A stretch of DNA of 50,196 nucleotides from Chloroflexota bacterium (GTDB lineage Bacteria > Chloroflexota > Anaerolineae > Promineifilales > Promineifilaceae): assembly GCA_013112725.1 (NCBI GenBank), contig JABFFZ010000038.1, positions 1 through 50,196 of the forward strand. Reading direction: 5' to 3'. Shown in pieces: positions 14,401-20,667 of the stretch; the stretch's first letter is position 1; every line of letters starts with the position of its first letter. The notes under the pieces were generated by a model. It did not search any database and was not told where the DNA came from. It saw nothing but the letters and a program-made list of their open reading frames with translations. The position numbers and the translations under genes are program-made.

Positions 14401-16826
14401 GTATCTTCCACCACGATCAATTTGGGGCCTTGTTCCAACAAAGTGCGCACCAATCGGCTGGGCCGCATGTCCGATTCCACCTCATAGTGCAGTACGCCGT
14501 GCACCGTTGGCGGCGGAATCAACAAATCCCGTTCCTGGTCATATACATGAATCGTCACCAGGTCACAATGCCAGGCATGGTAAATACCGGCGGCCACCGC
14601 GGCCAACGTTTCCGGCAGATCGGCCAGGGTGGTGGCATCGGCAATCAGGGCGGTGGTTTCTCTGGCCTGCCCCAACTGCGTCAGCAGACGGGCATTGCGC
14701 AGCGCCAGCGCCGCATGATTGGCAAACGTCTGGGCAATTTCCTGTTCTTGCGCGGTAAAGGTTTTGGGCCGGTTATAGTTCACATACAACGTGCCCAATT
14801 TTTCTTCACCCACACACAAGGCCATGCCCTGAAAGCTGCGCACACCGGCGCCGCGCAGCAGCAGCAGCGTGGAATCGCCCATAAAGGGGTATGTTTCCAG
14901 ATCGTCCACATTGTGCATGCCCAGCCAGCCCATTTGCAGCACCGTGTCGGTGGTGCCGCCGGGGCGGGGGCCTTGTTTACGCGAACGCAGCCAGACATCT
15001 TCGGGAATGCCATAAACAACCGAGTCTTCCGGTATAAATTCCAAGCGGGATTCATCATAAGACCAAATGACGGCCGAATCGGCGCGCAACACCTGGCAGG
15101 CGCTTTCCACAATCTGGTTGAGGACGGCGGGCAGCCCGTCGGCGTGGGCCAGCATTTCGGCTGCCTGGCGCATATGCTCCAGTTCGTTCATTTTGCGCGC
15201 GTTTTCATAGGCGATGGCTGCCTGGTTTACAAATAGCTGCATCGCTTCAATTTCACTGTCGCTAAAGGTGCGGGGTGAATCATAATAGACCCACATGACG
15301 CCCATGCGCTCGCCTTCAATGGAGACGGGCAGCCCGGCGGCGGCCTGAATGCCGCGCACAAAAAAGCTGGGGTTGGCCCGGTCGCGCGCCTGTTGGTAAT
15401 CCTCCACAATTTGGGGCTGCCCGGTGCGCACTACCTTTGTGGAGAGACCGTTAGGGCGGATGACGCTTTTGACGTTGACGTGGTCGTCTTCAGAAATGAG
15501 CAGGTCTGTTACCTGGCCGGTGTGCTGGTCAATGAGGAACATGCGCACCCCGGCAGCGGCCGTCACTTCTTTGGCCTGGGTGACAATATCTTGCCACACC
15601 TGCCGGGGGTCATGCGAGGAGACGAGGGTGTTGCTGGCCCGGTAGAACTGGTGCAGCCGCTGCCGTGCCTGTTCTGATTGGTTGAGTAAGCGCGCTTTTT
15701 CCAGGCCAATGGCGGCTTGCAAGGCAAAACGTTCCAGAATGTCTATGTCGTTGGCAAAGAGGCGGTGAGCTTGTTCGGCATCGGCGATGAAGAGCACGGC
15801 CGTTACCCGCTGCTCTTGTGTGAGGGGAATGGCGACGACGGTTTGCAGGTTTAGCCCGGCAAAGAGCGCATCCTGTTCCGGCCAGTGGGGGTAATCATTG
15901 GTGCTGAGGGTGCTGCCGGTGCGGGCGGCGTGCCCCAATATGCCCTCTGTCTGGCTGATCTGGCGGCCAACCCATGCCGGCGGCAGGCCATAGACATCGG
16001 CCAGTGTCAGCGTGTTACCGGCGGCATACAAGAGGCCGCTGGCCGTGCAGCCAACCAGTTCCGCCGCCAGCCGGATCACGTCCTGGCGCAGGCGAGCGGT
16101 GTTTTGTTGCGCCAGGATGCGGCGCGAAGTTTCGTCCAGCGTCGCCAGCAGGTGGCTGCGCCGCTGGCTTTCTTCGTGGGCTTGCAGGCGTTCGATGAGG
16201 ACGGCCGTTTGCCGGGCAATGGTCAGGGTAAGTTCAATCTGGCTCTGGTTAATGGGGGCGCTCTGCCAGGGGCGCATTTCGCCCAGCGCCAACAACCCCA
16301 GCGTGCGGCGGCCTGAACGCAGCGGCGCCACGAGCATGGATTGTATGTCGGTTTCCAGCTCTAGCTGGCGGGACCAACGCTGCAAGATGCCCCGCCCGGT
16401 CTGGCTGCTCGTTTTGATGACGCTGTAGGGGTGTTCATAGAGCAGTTCGTTCAGGCGCGGCCACTCGGCCACGGCCGTTGGCCGGCCCAACCCTGGCTGC
16501 CAGCAAAAGGTGGTGGGATCGTCGGGCAGGGGGGAGACGGCGACGGCCGTGAGATACTCATTTTCCGGGTCTAACAAAAAAATGTGGCAAAAGGATGCGC
16601 CCATGTGTCTGACCATCAGGTGCGCCAGGTCTTGCAGGCCGCGCGTCAGGTTTTCCGCTTCGGCCAGTAAATTACTGGCAGCCAGCAGTAAATTGAGCCG
16701 CTGCTGCGTTTCCCCCATTTCCCCTTTCAGATTGTTGGCGGTTGGGCCATCCTGCCCGATGATCAACAATTGTTCATAGGGAATGTCTACATGGAGGTCG
16801 CTGTGGGATTGGTCGGTTTTGCGCAT
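11406..16826 (-). CDS. Giant sensor histidine kinase with nine GAF domains
   Basis: 1,806 residues, no membrane span. I count nine GAF-type units about 165-185 residues apart, each opening with a helix such as LNLLLAASNLLAEAENLTRG, LYQAGQAVTASLNQQQILDH or LYDAGQAVVESLNLDEILTN and closing with an AxxAAIAIxNAxLY-type helix (positions roughly 45, 225, 390, 560, 730, 905, 1085, 1255 and 1430 to about 1575). The kinase end has a divergent H-box, LAWMGMASNAWRHSI (about 1600), then ATPase motifs VVDNAIDAMKH, QDTGPGIP and LGRGLLMVQAIV. AAGGAG lies 7 nt before the ATG. It leads a three-gene operon with two receiver proteins. Probably a cytosolic integrator of several small-molecule or redox inputs; the ligands are unknown. 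Confidence 0.9.
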   Translation of the reverse strand: MRKTDQSHSDLHVDIPYEQLLIIGQDGPTANNLKGEMGETQQRLNLLLAASNLLAEAENLTRGLQDLAHLMVRHMGASFCHIFLLDPENEYLTAVAVSPLPDDPTTFCWQPGLGRPTAVAEWPRLNELLYEHPYSVIKTSSQTGRGILQRWSRQLELETDIQSMLVAPLRSGRRTLGLLALGEMRPWQSAPINQSQIELTLTIARQTAVLIERLQAHEESQRRSHLLATLDETSRRILAQQNTARLRQDVIRLAAELVGCTASGLLYAAGNTLTLADVYGLPPAWVGRQISQTEGILGHAARTGSTLSTNDYPHWPEQDALFAGLNLQTVVAIPLTQEQRVTAVLFIADAEQAHRLFANDIDILERFALQAAIGLEKARLLNQSEQARQRLHQFYRASNTLVSSHDPRQVWQDIVTQAKEVTAAAGVRMFLIDQHTGQVTDLLISEDDHVNVKSVIRPNGLSTKVVRTGQPQIVEDYQQARDRANPSFFVRGIQAAAGLPVSIEGERMGVMWVYYDSPRTFSDSEIEAMQLFVNQAAIAYENARKMNELEHMRQAAEMLAHADGLPAVLNQIVESACQVLRADSAVIWSYDESRLEFIPEDSVVYGIPEDVWLRSRKQGPRPGGTTDTVLQMGWLGMHNVDDLETYPFMGDSTLLLLRGAGVRSFQGMALCVGEEKLGTLYVNYNRPKTFTAQEQEIAQTFANHAALALRNARLLTQLGQARETTALIADATTLADLPETLAAVAAGIYHAWHCDLVTIHVYDQERDLLIPPPTVHGVLHYEVESDMRPSRLVRTLLEQGPKLIVVEDTLANPLFAESHFRLEEEVVSCVAVRLQMSRQMVGMLFINYRQPHHFTENELRHIELSANQAAIAIHNAQLYERKQRRTAALEALYQAGQAVTASLNQQQILDHIAEQSWRLVSFTGRRIGYCSIWLVEEGVRARVVSAYPREELQKTRQAVGPFVDWAAGDHGRTGIMHRAYKTRQPQLVANVDDDPDYLRSHKETRSELVMPIILEEDVVGIINVEHAEYAAFDKEDIRALKALAAQAAIAMKNAQLYDTAVRQARLLHLAAQVAGHANSTLDEQKLLKKIVHAIATDFGFYHVAIFLMDEKREHVVMRAASSENGQLMVRDGYKLKVGEQGLVGQVAQDGRYLIVSDVSQNDRYLRNPLLLHTRSETTFPLIARGQVIGVLDLQHRGAGGLQEDEISTLEMMTNQIANAIHNAQLYSQAGQQAVTLQALYDAGQAVVESLNLDEILTNLVEQAWKLTGTQGLQAEFSCLLLENGSYLTFEAAYPPETLAGLRQRPGRIDLSQPQRYGVTGHAFKTGEPQLVTNVRQDPHYLPYSEDTTSELAVPIKIEGYVVGVINVEHSQPGAFDERDQETLVALATQAAIAIQNANTYREAQILQEVASSLAGAADEHEVMELVLAAALKLTRASSASFLFWDEANERFSPAYTVDEPGQALRPYQTTARRRGFTRNVVRTRRPVFIYDALYVTNANPTIVQKGRRSLIGIPVLSEGNVIAVMHIFNTLPRHYSRNQIALLETLAAQAGVAIAKIRHLEELKKTRGQVGAYTALAWMGMASNAWRHSITADAVNIRNAADMVNVSLATAVPDETQRQSIKDKLTMIHTLAERVMSRPITPPLSSEEGAARLVINDLIRERMAQLWEDDKYAVLSPPTLRLEASAGVLVWASAEWLRLALDLVVDNAIDAMKHSSVQRLTIETTLNQDQVEIAVQDTGPGIPAAVLPELFKGALKRPRREGHLGRGLLMVQAIVQTYGGDVFARNAPDRGATLVLSLPVHEAVSG

Positions 16827-16840
16827 AAACCGTCTCCTTC

Positions 16841-16880
16841 GGAATTAGGAATTATGAATTATGAAGGATGAATGATGAAT
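16841..16880. repeat. GAATTAT-unit repeat upstream of the kinase
   Basis: GGAATTAGGAATTATGAATT followed by ATGAAGGATGAATGATGAAT, directly upstream of the kinase Shine-Dalgarno. Same family as 8867-8904, here without a matching arm. Confidence 0.7.
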
Positions 16881-17100
16881 CTTTATCAAGGAAACCAGGG
16901 CATCCCCCCCGATTACCCAACCCCCAAACCGGCGGCTGACAGGTTGTTTATATCATATTGTACCCGCACCGGAACGGGTAATTGTCTGGCAATTTTCTGG
17001 CAAAAGGGGAGATAAGGGGGTGAGCAGGTGTAGGGGTGATGGGGTGAAAGGGTGATGGGCCGATGTTTCGTCGGCTACGAACAGTCGGTAATAGAACCGT

Positions 17101-17136
17101 GTCATTCCGAGCGAACTCTTCGGAGCGAGGAATCTC
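17101..17136. repeat. REP-like ATTCCGAGCG palindrome
   Basis: GTCATTCCGAGCGAAC ... GGAGCGAGGAATCTCT: imperfect arms ATTCCGAGCG and GCGAGGAAT. A similar short palindrome is seen repeatedly in many bacterial genomes (established, general). Only one copy lies in this window. Confidence 0.55.
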
Positions 17137-17166
17137 TACCCCTCGATTATTCCAGAAACCATATTT

Positions 17167-17287
17167 GGCTCTACAGGATTTCATGGGGTTCGGCGTGACA
17201 TGTGACGAGTGATGCGTGTGGTCTCTCTGGTCACGCATCACTCGTCACGCATCACGGCCTGTCAACTCCCTGAGTTCCCAAAGAACC
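17167..17287. repeat. 121-bp nested palindrome, copy A
   Basis: Outer arms GGCTCT...GGATTTCATGGGGTT and AACTCCCTGAGTTCCCAAAG; inner arms TGACGAGTGATGCGTG and CACGCATCACTCGTCA around GGTCTCTCTGG. It matches the reverse complement of 43139-43259 over its full length with about 14 differences in 121 positions. Equal length and conserved ends point to a mobile palindromic element rather than independent hairpins. Confidence 0.85.
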
Positions 17288-17315
17288 CCATATTTCGAAT
17301 TACTGAAGTCCATGC

Positions 17316-17343
17316 TTGAGAATAGTGAAGATGGGGTTATAAT
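17316..17343 (+). promoter_or_regulatory. Sigma-70-type promoter for the PLD-like gene
   Basis: TTGAGA (17316-17321), a 16-nt spacer, then TATAAT (17338-17343). It points toward the phospholipase-D-like gene starting at 17491, giving a leader of about 140 nt that contains the GTAATCC repeat. Confidence 0.6.
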
Positions 17344-17398
17344 TCAGCCTTGTACCGGAAGCCGTTAGTTGTTACACATTCCGAGTCGTGTGTTAGCC

Positions 17399-17469
17399 GT
17401 GAATTGTAATCCGTGATCTGGTGCCCAATGCCGAATTTCAGATTATCGATCACCGATTACTGTTTACCG
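17399..17469. repeat. GTAATCC/GATTACT repeat in the leader of the PLD-like gene
   Basis: GTGAATTGTAATCCGTGATC facing GATTATCGATCACCGATTAC; degenerate member of the GGTAATC family. It ends just before the ribosome site GGAGGAGGG. Confidence 0.65.
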
Positions 17470-17490
17470 CCAACACTGGAGGAGGGTGTC

Positions 17491-19944
17491 ATGTTCAGGC
17501 GACTGTTGGGGTTAACAACCGCTGTTATTTTGCCATTACTGCTTTTAGCGGCGCTGCTGGCTGTGCCCAGGGCGGCAGCGGGCAGCTCAACTGTACTCGT
17601 TGACGCCGTGTTGTACGATGGCTATGAGTTGAGCGATACGGATGAGGCGGTGCGCATTCGCAATGTGAGCCAGCAGGTGGTGGATATTTCTGGCTGGCAG
17701 TTGAATGATGGTGAAAGTTCCACGATCGTTATCCCCTTTACCATCACCCTTGCCCCCGGTCAGGCGATCTGGCTGGCCAAAGATGGCGCTGCTTTCCAGC
17801 GCCAGTTTGGTTTCCCACCCGATTTTGAACGCAATGATACCCTGCCCGGCGTGTCCAATCTGGCTGGTTCCTGGCCCAGTCTGGCCAATACCGGCGACCA
17901 GGTGATGCTGCGCGATGCGGCCAATGCACTCATAGATTGCCTGGCGTATGAAAGTAATCCCAATGAGCAGTGCGGCGCTGCCTGGGTTGGTCCGGCCGTG
18001 CAGCCGTATGCACCCAACACCAGCTTTAGCAGCAATGGGCAGATTCTCTACCGCGCCCGCGACCAGCAAACCGGGCTGCCGTTGCCGGATACCAACAGCG
18101 CCGCCGATTGGGCGCAGGGGAATACGGATGTTAGCGACGGCCGTAAGGTACTGTTCCCTGGTTGGGATTTAGACGAATTTTTCTGGACGGCGCAGATGAC
18201 GGAAACGGCCGTGCTTACCATTGCCATCGCCCCCGATAATGCTTACCATGCCATCGTTGACCAGATTGCCGCTGCCCAAACCAGCATCCAGATTGAAACC
18301 CAGACCTTTGAGAATGTAGCCATTGCCGAGGCGCTGTTGGCGGCGCGGCAGCGGGGGGTAGCCGTCACCATCCTCATGGAAGCCGAACCGGCCGGCGGCG
18401 TCACCGACCAGGAGCGGTACATTTGCCAACGGTTAGCCAATGTCGGCGCACACTGCTGGTTCATGTTTAACGAAAGCAGCCAGCAGATTTATGATCGCTA
18501 CACATATCTGCACGCCAAATTCATCCTGATTGATGGTGAACGGGTGGTCATCAGCAGCGAAAACCTCAGCCCACGCAGCCTGCCCGATGACGATAAAAGT
18601 GACGGCACCTGGGGACGGCGCGGCGTGGTGCTGATCACCAACGCGCCCGGCGTGGTCAGCCACGTGCAAACCATCTTCAACCGCGATTTTGACCCGACTG
18701 CCCACGCGGATATTACCGGGACGCATCTGATTGGTGCGCCACCACCCGATTTTGTGCCGGTGACGGTTACGGGCGGCATTAGTTACCCGGTGCGGTTTAC
18801 AGCGCCGACGGCCGTACACGGAACCTTTGCCTTTGAACTGGTGCAGTCGCCGGAAAACAGCCTGCGCCGCAACGATGCTTTATTGGGCCTGGTGAACCGG
18901 GCCGGGGCCGGGGATGTGGTGTTGGTGCAGCAATTGGAGGAACGGCCGTATTGGGGTTCTTCGCTTTCGAACCCGGTGGATAACCCCAATCCCCGGCTGG
19001 AAGCGTATATTGCCGCTGCCCGGCGCGGCGCGGTGGTGCGGCTGCTGCTGGACAGCTTTTTTGATAGCCCCACAAGCCCCATCAGCAACAGTGCCACCTG
19101 TGTTTATGTCAACAACCTGGCCCTGACCGAATCATTAGATATGGTGTGCAAAATGGGCAACCCCGCCGGTTTGGGGATTCATAACAAGATGGTGTTGGTG
19201 TGGGCCAACGGCCGTGGCGCCATCCACGTCGGCAGTCTCAATGGCTCCGAACTTTCCAGCAAAGGCAACCGTGAACTGGCGCTGCAAGTGCAATCAGACG
19301 CCGCTTATGCCCTGCTGGCCGAAATGTTTTGGGGTGATTGGGGCTACCGGCTGCACATGCCCCTTGTTATGCGTGATTACTTTCCCCCGGCTCGCCATGT
19401 ACTCATCAGCGAAGTGTTATATGATCCTCGTGGCGCCCAAGATGACGCAGAATTCATTGAACTGGTGAACCCCACCGGACATCCGGTTGACCTCAGCAAT
19501 TTCAGCCTGGGTGATGCAGTTCATCCGACCGATTTTGAAGATGTGCGCCGTTTTCCGGCCGGCGTCATCCTGGCGCCCGGACACACCCTGGTCATTGCCA
19601 CAGCCGCGACCGCATTTTTCGCGGAATATGGCTTCAACCCAGACTTTGAAATTCTGGATACCGATCCCCTGGTACCGGATATGATTGATGATCTGGCCTG
19701 GGGTGACCCTAATACATTTTTGCGTTTGGGAAACAGCGGCGATGAAGTGATTTTACGCGACTCCCACGATCAGGTGGTGGATGCCATTGCCTACGGCACG
19801 GGGGTTTTCCCCGGTGTTGTTAGCTGCAACCTTGTTTCCACCTCCAACGTCAGCCTGGAACGATACCCCTATTGGATTGATCGCGACAATTGTCTGATTG
19901 ATTTCAGGGAATGGCCTTTTCCCAACCCTGGTGTGCTGCCCTGA
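17491..19944 (+). CDS. Secreted phospholipase-D-like protein with flanking lamin-tail domains
   Basis: 817 residues. A signal peptide (MFRRLLGLTTAVILPLLLLA) is followed by a lamin-tail domain (IRNVSQQVVDISGWQLND, about 40-150), a first PLD domain with a complete HKD-type motif (HAKFILIDGERVVISSENLS, about 350-370), a second PLD domain whose motif is altered (HNKMVLVWANG: the Asp position is not Asp, though HVGSLNGSELS follows), and a C-terminal lamin-tail domain (EFIELVNPTGHPVDLSNFSL, about 655-815). The start at 17491 follows GGAGGAGGGTGTC; an earlier ATG would translate repeat DNA. Active PLDs need two HKD motifs, so activity may rely on the first half or on a relaxed second site. Likely extracellular; the substrate (phospholipid or nucleic acid) cannot be told. 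Confidence 0.9.
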   Translation: MFRRLLGLTTAVILPLLLLAALLAVPRAAAGSSTVLVDAVLYDGYELSDTDEAVRIRNVSQQVVDISGWQLNDGESSTIVIPFTITLAPGQAIWLAKDGAAFQRQFGFPPDFERNDTLPGVSNLAGSWPSLANTGDQVMLRDAANALIDCLAYESNPNEQCGAAWVGPAVQPYAPNTSFSSNGQILYRARDQQTGLPLPDTNSAADWAQGNTDVSDGRKVLFPGWDLDEFFWTAQMTETAVLTIAIAPDNAYHAIVDQIAAAQTSIQIETQTFENVAIAEALLAARQRGVAVTILMEAEPAGGVTDQERYICQRLANVGAHCWFMFNESSQQIYDRYTYLHAKFILIDGERVVISSENLSPRSLPDDDKSDGTWGRRGVVLITNAPGVVSHVQTIFNRDFDPTAHADITGTHLIGAPPPDFVPVTVTGGISYPVRFTAPTAVHGTFAFELVQSPENSLRRNDALLGLVNRAGAGDVVLVQQLEERPYWGSSLSNPVDNPNPRLEAYIAAARRGAVVRLLLDSFFDSPTSPISNSATCVYVNNLALTESLDMVCKMGNPAGLGIHNKMVLVWANGRGAIHVGSLNGSELSSKGNRELALQVQSDAAYALLAEMFWGDWGYRLHMPLVMRDYFPPARHVLISEVLYDPRGAQDDAEFIELVNPTGHPVDLSNFSLGDAVHPTDFEDVRRFPAGVILAPGHTLVIATAATAFFAEYGFNPDFEILDTDPLVPDMIDDLAWGDPNTFLRLGNSGDEVILRDSHDQVVDAIAYGTGVFPGVVSCNLVSTSNVSLERYPYWIDRDNCLIDFREWPFPNPGVLP

Positions 19945-19975
19945 TAAAAAAGAACCTGCCTGAAGGCAGGTTCTT
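19945..19975 (-). terminator. Terminator with a T6 tract for the minus-strand RiPP precursor
   Basis: Stem AAGAACCTGCC / GGCAGGTTCTT with a 4-nt loop. Read on the minus strand it is followed by TTTTTTATC, a good rho-independent terminator for the 58-residue gene at 20013-20189. Read on the plus strand it also follows the PLD-like gene, with a weaker T-tract. Confidence 0.8.
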
Positions 19976-20012
19976 CATACATAAAGGAACAAAGATAACA
20001 AAAAAGAGATGA

Positions 20013-20189
20013 CTAATCGTCGCCAAATAAATCCGCCGGATCTACTACGCTGGTATTGCCGTCTGGGACAGGACCGGGGGAACCGGCGCGTGTATTGATT
20101 TTGCCTTTATAAATGATTGCAGGTGGTTCATATGGGGTACGGCTATCCACACTTGTTGCCTGATCATCATGTCCTGATGCATTTTTCAT
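20013..20189 (-). CDS. Putative lasso-type RiPP precursor peptide
   Basis: A 58-residue frame reads MKNASGHDDQATSVDSRTPY, then EPPAIIYKGKINTRAGSPGP, then VPDGNTSVVDPADLFGDD. The leader part fits the lasso-type pattern Y-x-x-P-x-(L/I)-x-x-x-G followed by Thr: Y20, P23, I25, G29, T33, with Thr at -2 if the core starts at Ala35. In that case an Asp (D43) falls at core position 9, and at 8 if the core starts at Gly36, both compatible with a macrolactam ring. ACAGGAGAAAAGGC precedes the ATG. It has its own promoter (20387-20415) and a T-tract terminator, so it is a free-standing transcript. No maturation enzymes (B1/B2 protease, C cyclase) lie in the window, so processing is speculative. The core is unusually Pro/Gly-rich. 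Confidence 0.6.
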   Translation of the reverse strand: MKNASGHDDQATSVDSRTPYEPPAIIYKGKINTRAGSPGPVPDGNTSVVDPADLFGDD

Positions 20190-20203
20190 GCCTTTTCTCC
20201 TGT

Positions 20204-20242
20204 GAAAATTATGAATTATAAAGGATGAATTATGAACTTTCC
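20204..20242. repeat. GAATTAT-unit repeat in the RiPP leader
   Basis: GAAAATTATGAATTATAAAG and GATGAATTATGAACTTTCC. It lies between the promoter and the ribosome site of the precursor gene. Same family as 8867-8904. Confidence 0.7.
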
Positions 20243-20386
20243 TTCCCCGTTGTGTGCTTTGTATCTGAGAAACCGGTGAAGAAAGCCATACTCAAATGGG
20301 ATTAGCGTGCCCTCTATCTCTGGCTGTTAATTTAGCTTGAACATTCCAAATGAAAGCGTGCACAGAATATAAAAAATTTGTAAACA

Positions 20387-20415
20387 ATTATCTTTAAATT
20401 GATAGAAAGTGTCAA
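20387..20415 (-). promoter_or_regulatory. Consensus promoter for the RiPP precursor
   Basis: On the minus strand: TTGACA (20415-20410), a 17-nt spacer, GATAAT (20392-20387). It gives an untranslated leader of roughly 190 nt before the ATG at 20189. Confidence 0.7.
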
Positions 20416-20429
20416 CCTGATAGTAACCG

Positions 20430-20527
20430 TTAACCGTTCAGTTCCTCTGGAGACTTGACAAGTTTTTACACCTGAATTGCGGCAACTGCCTCTGGTAAAA
20501 AACTTGTCAAGTCTGAACGCTTACACC
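20430..20527. repeat. Dispersed palindrome, family P1, copy 2
   Basis: Same flanks and stem as 200-275 but with 21 extra bases between the arms (after TTTTACAC). It sits just upstream of the RiPP promoter. Confidence 0.8.
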
Positions 20528-20604
20528 TGATAGACTGCATACTTTTTATGCCAGATAGCTTACAAAATCCCTGGCTATTTCAGGGCAAAAAGGGCGACTG
20601 GAAT

Positions 20605-20647
20605 GTAGTAACGGCTTCAGCCGGTTTCCGGCTAAAGCCGTTACTAC
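20605..20647. repeat. TAGTAACGGCTT hairpin downstream of nrdJ
   Basis: Long stem GTAGTAACGGCTTCAGCCGG / CCGGCTAAAGCCGTTACTAC with a 3-nt loop, about 20 nt after the nrdJ stop. Possibly a processing or termination hairpin; it lacks a T-tract. Confidence 0.75.
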
Positions 20648-20667
20648 AAACTATTACTTCGAACTGC

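Larger units (their letters stand above)
16881..17490. other. 610-bp intergenic region rich in repeats
   Basis: It separates the minus-strand kinase from the plus-strand phospholipase-D-like gene. Visible: a G-rich stretch of GGGGTGAT-like units (about 17020-17062), a REP-like palindrome (17101-17136), a 121-bp nested palindrome (17167-17287), a promoter (17316-17343) and a GTAATCC/GATTACT repeat (17399-17469). No coding sequence is convincing. Confidence 0.8.

Noticed and set aside
16900..16990. Minus-strand promoter for the giant kinase
   Set aside because: TACAAT and TATGAT-like boxes exist, but no -35 box at suitable spacing was found.
16881..17490. tRNA or riboswitch in the long spacer
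   Set aside because: No cloverleaf pairing, T-loop sequence or known riboswitch core could be found by eye; the structure seen is explained by repeats.
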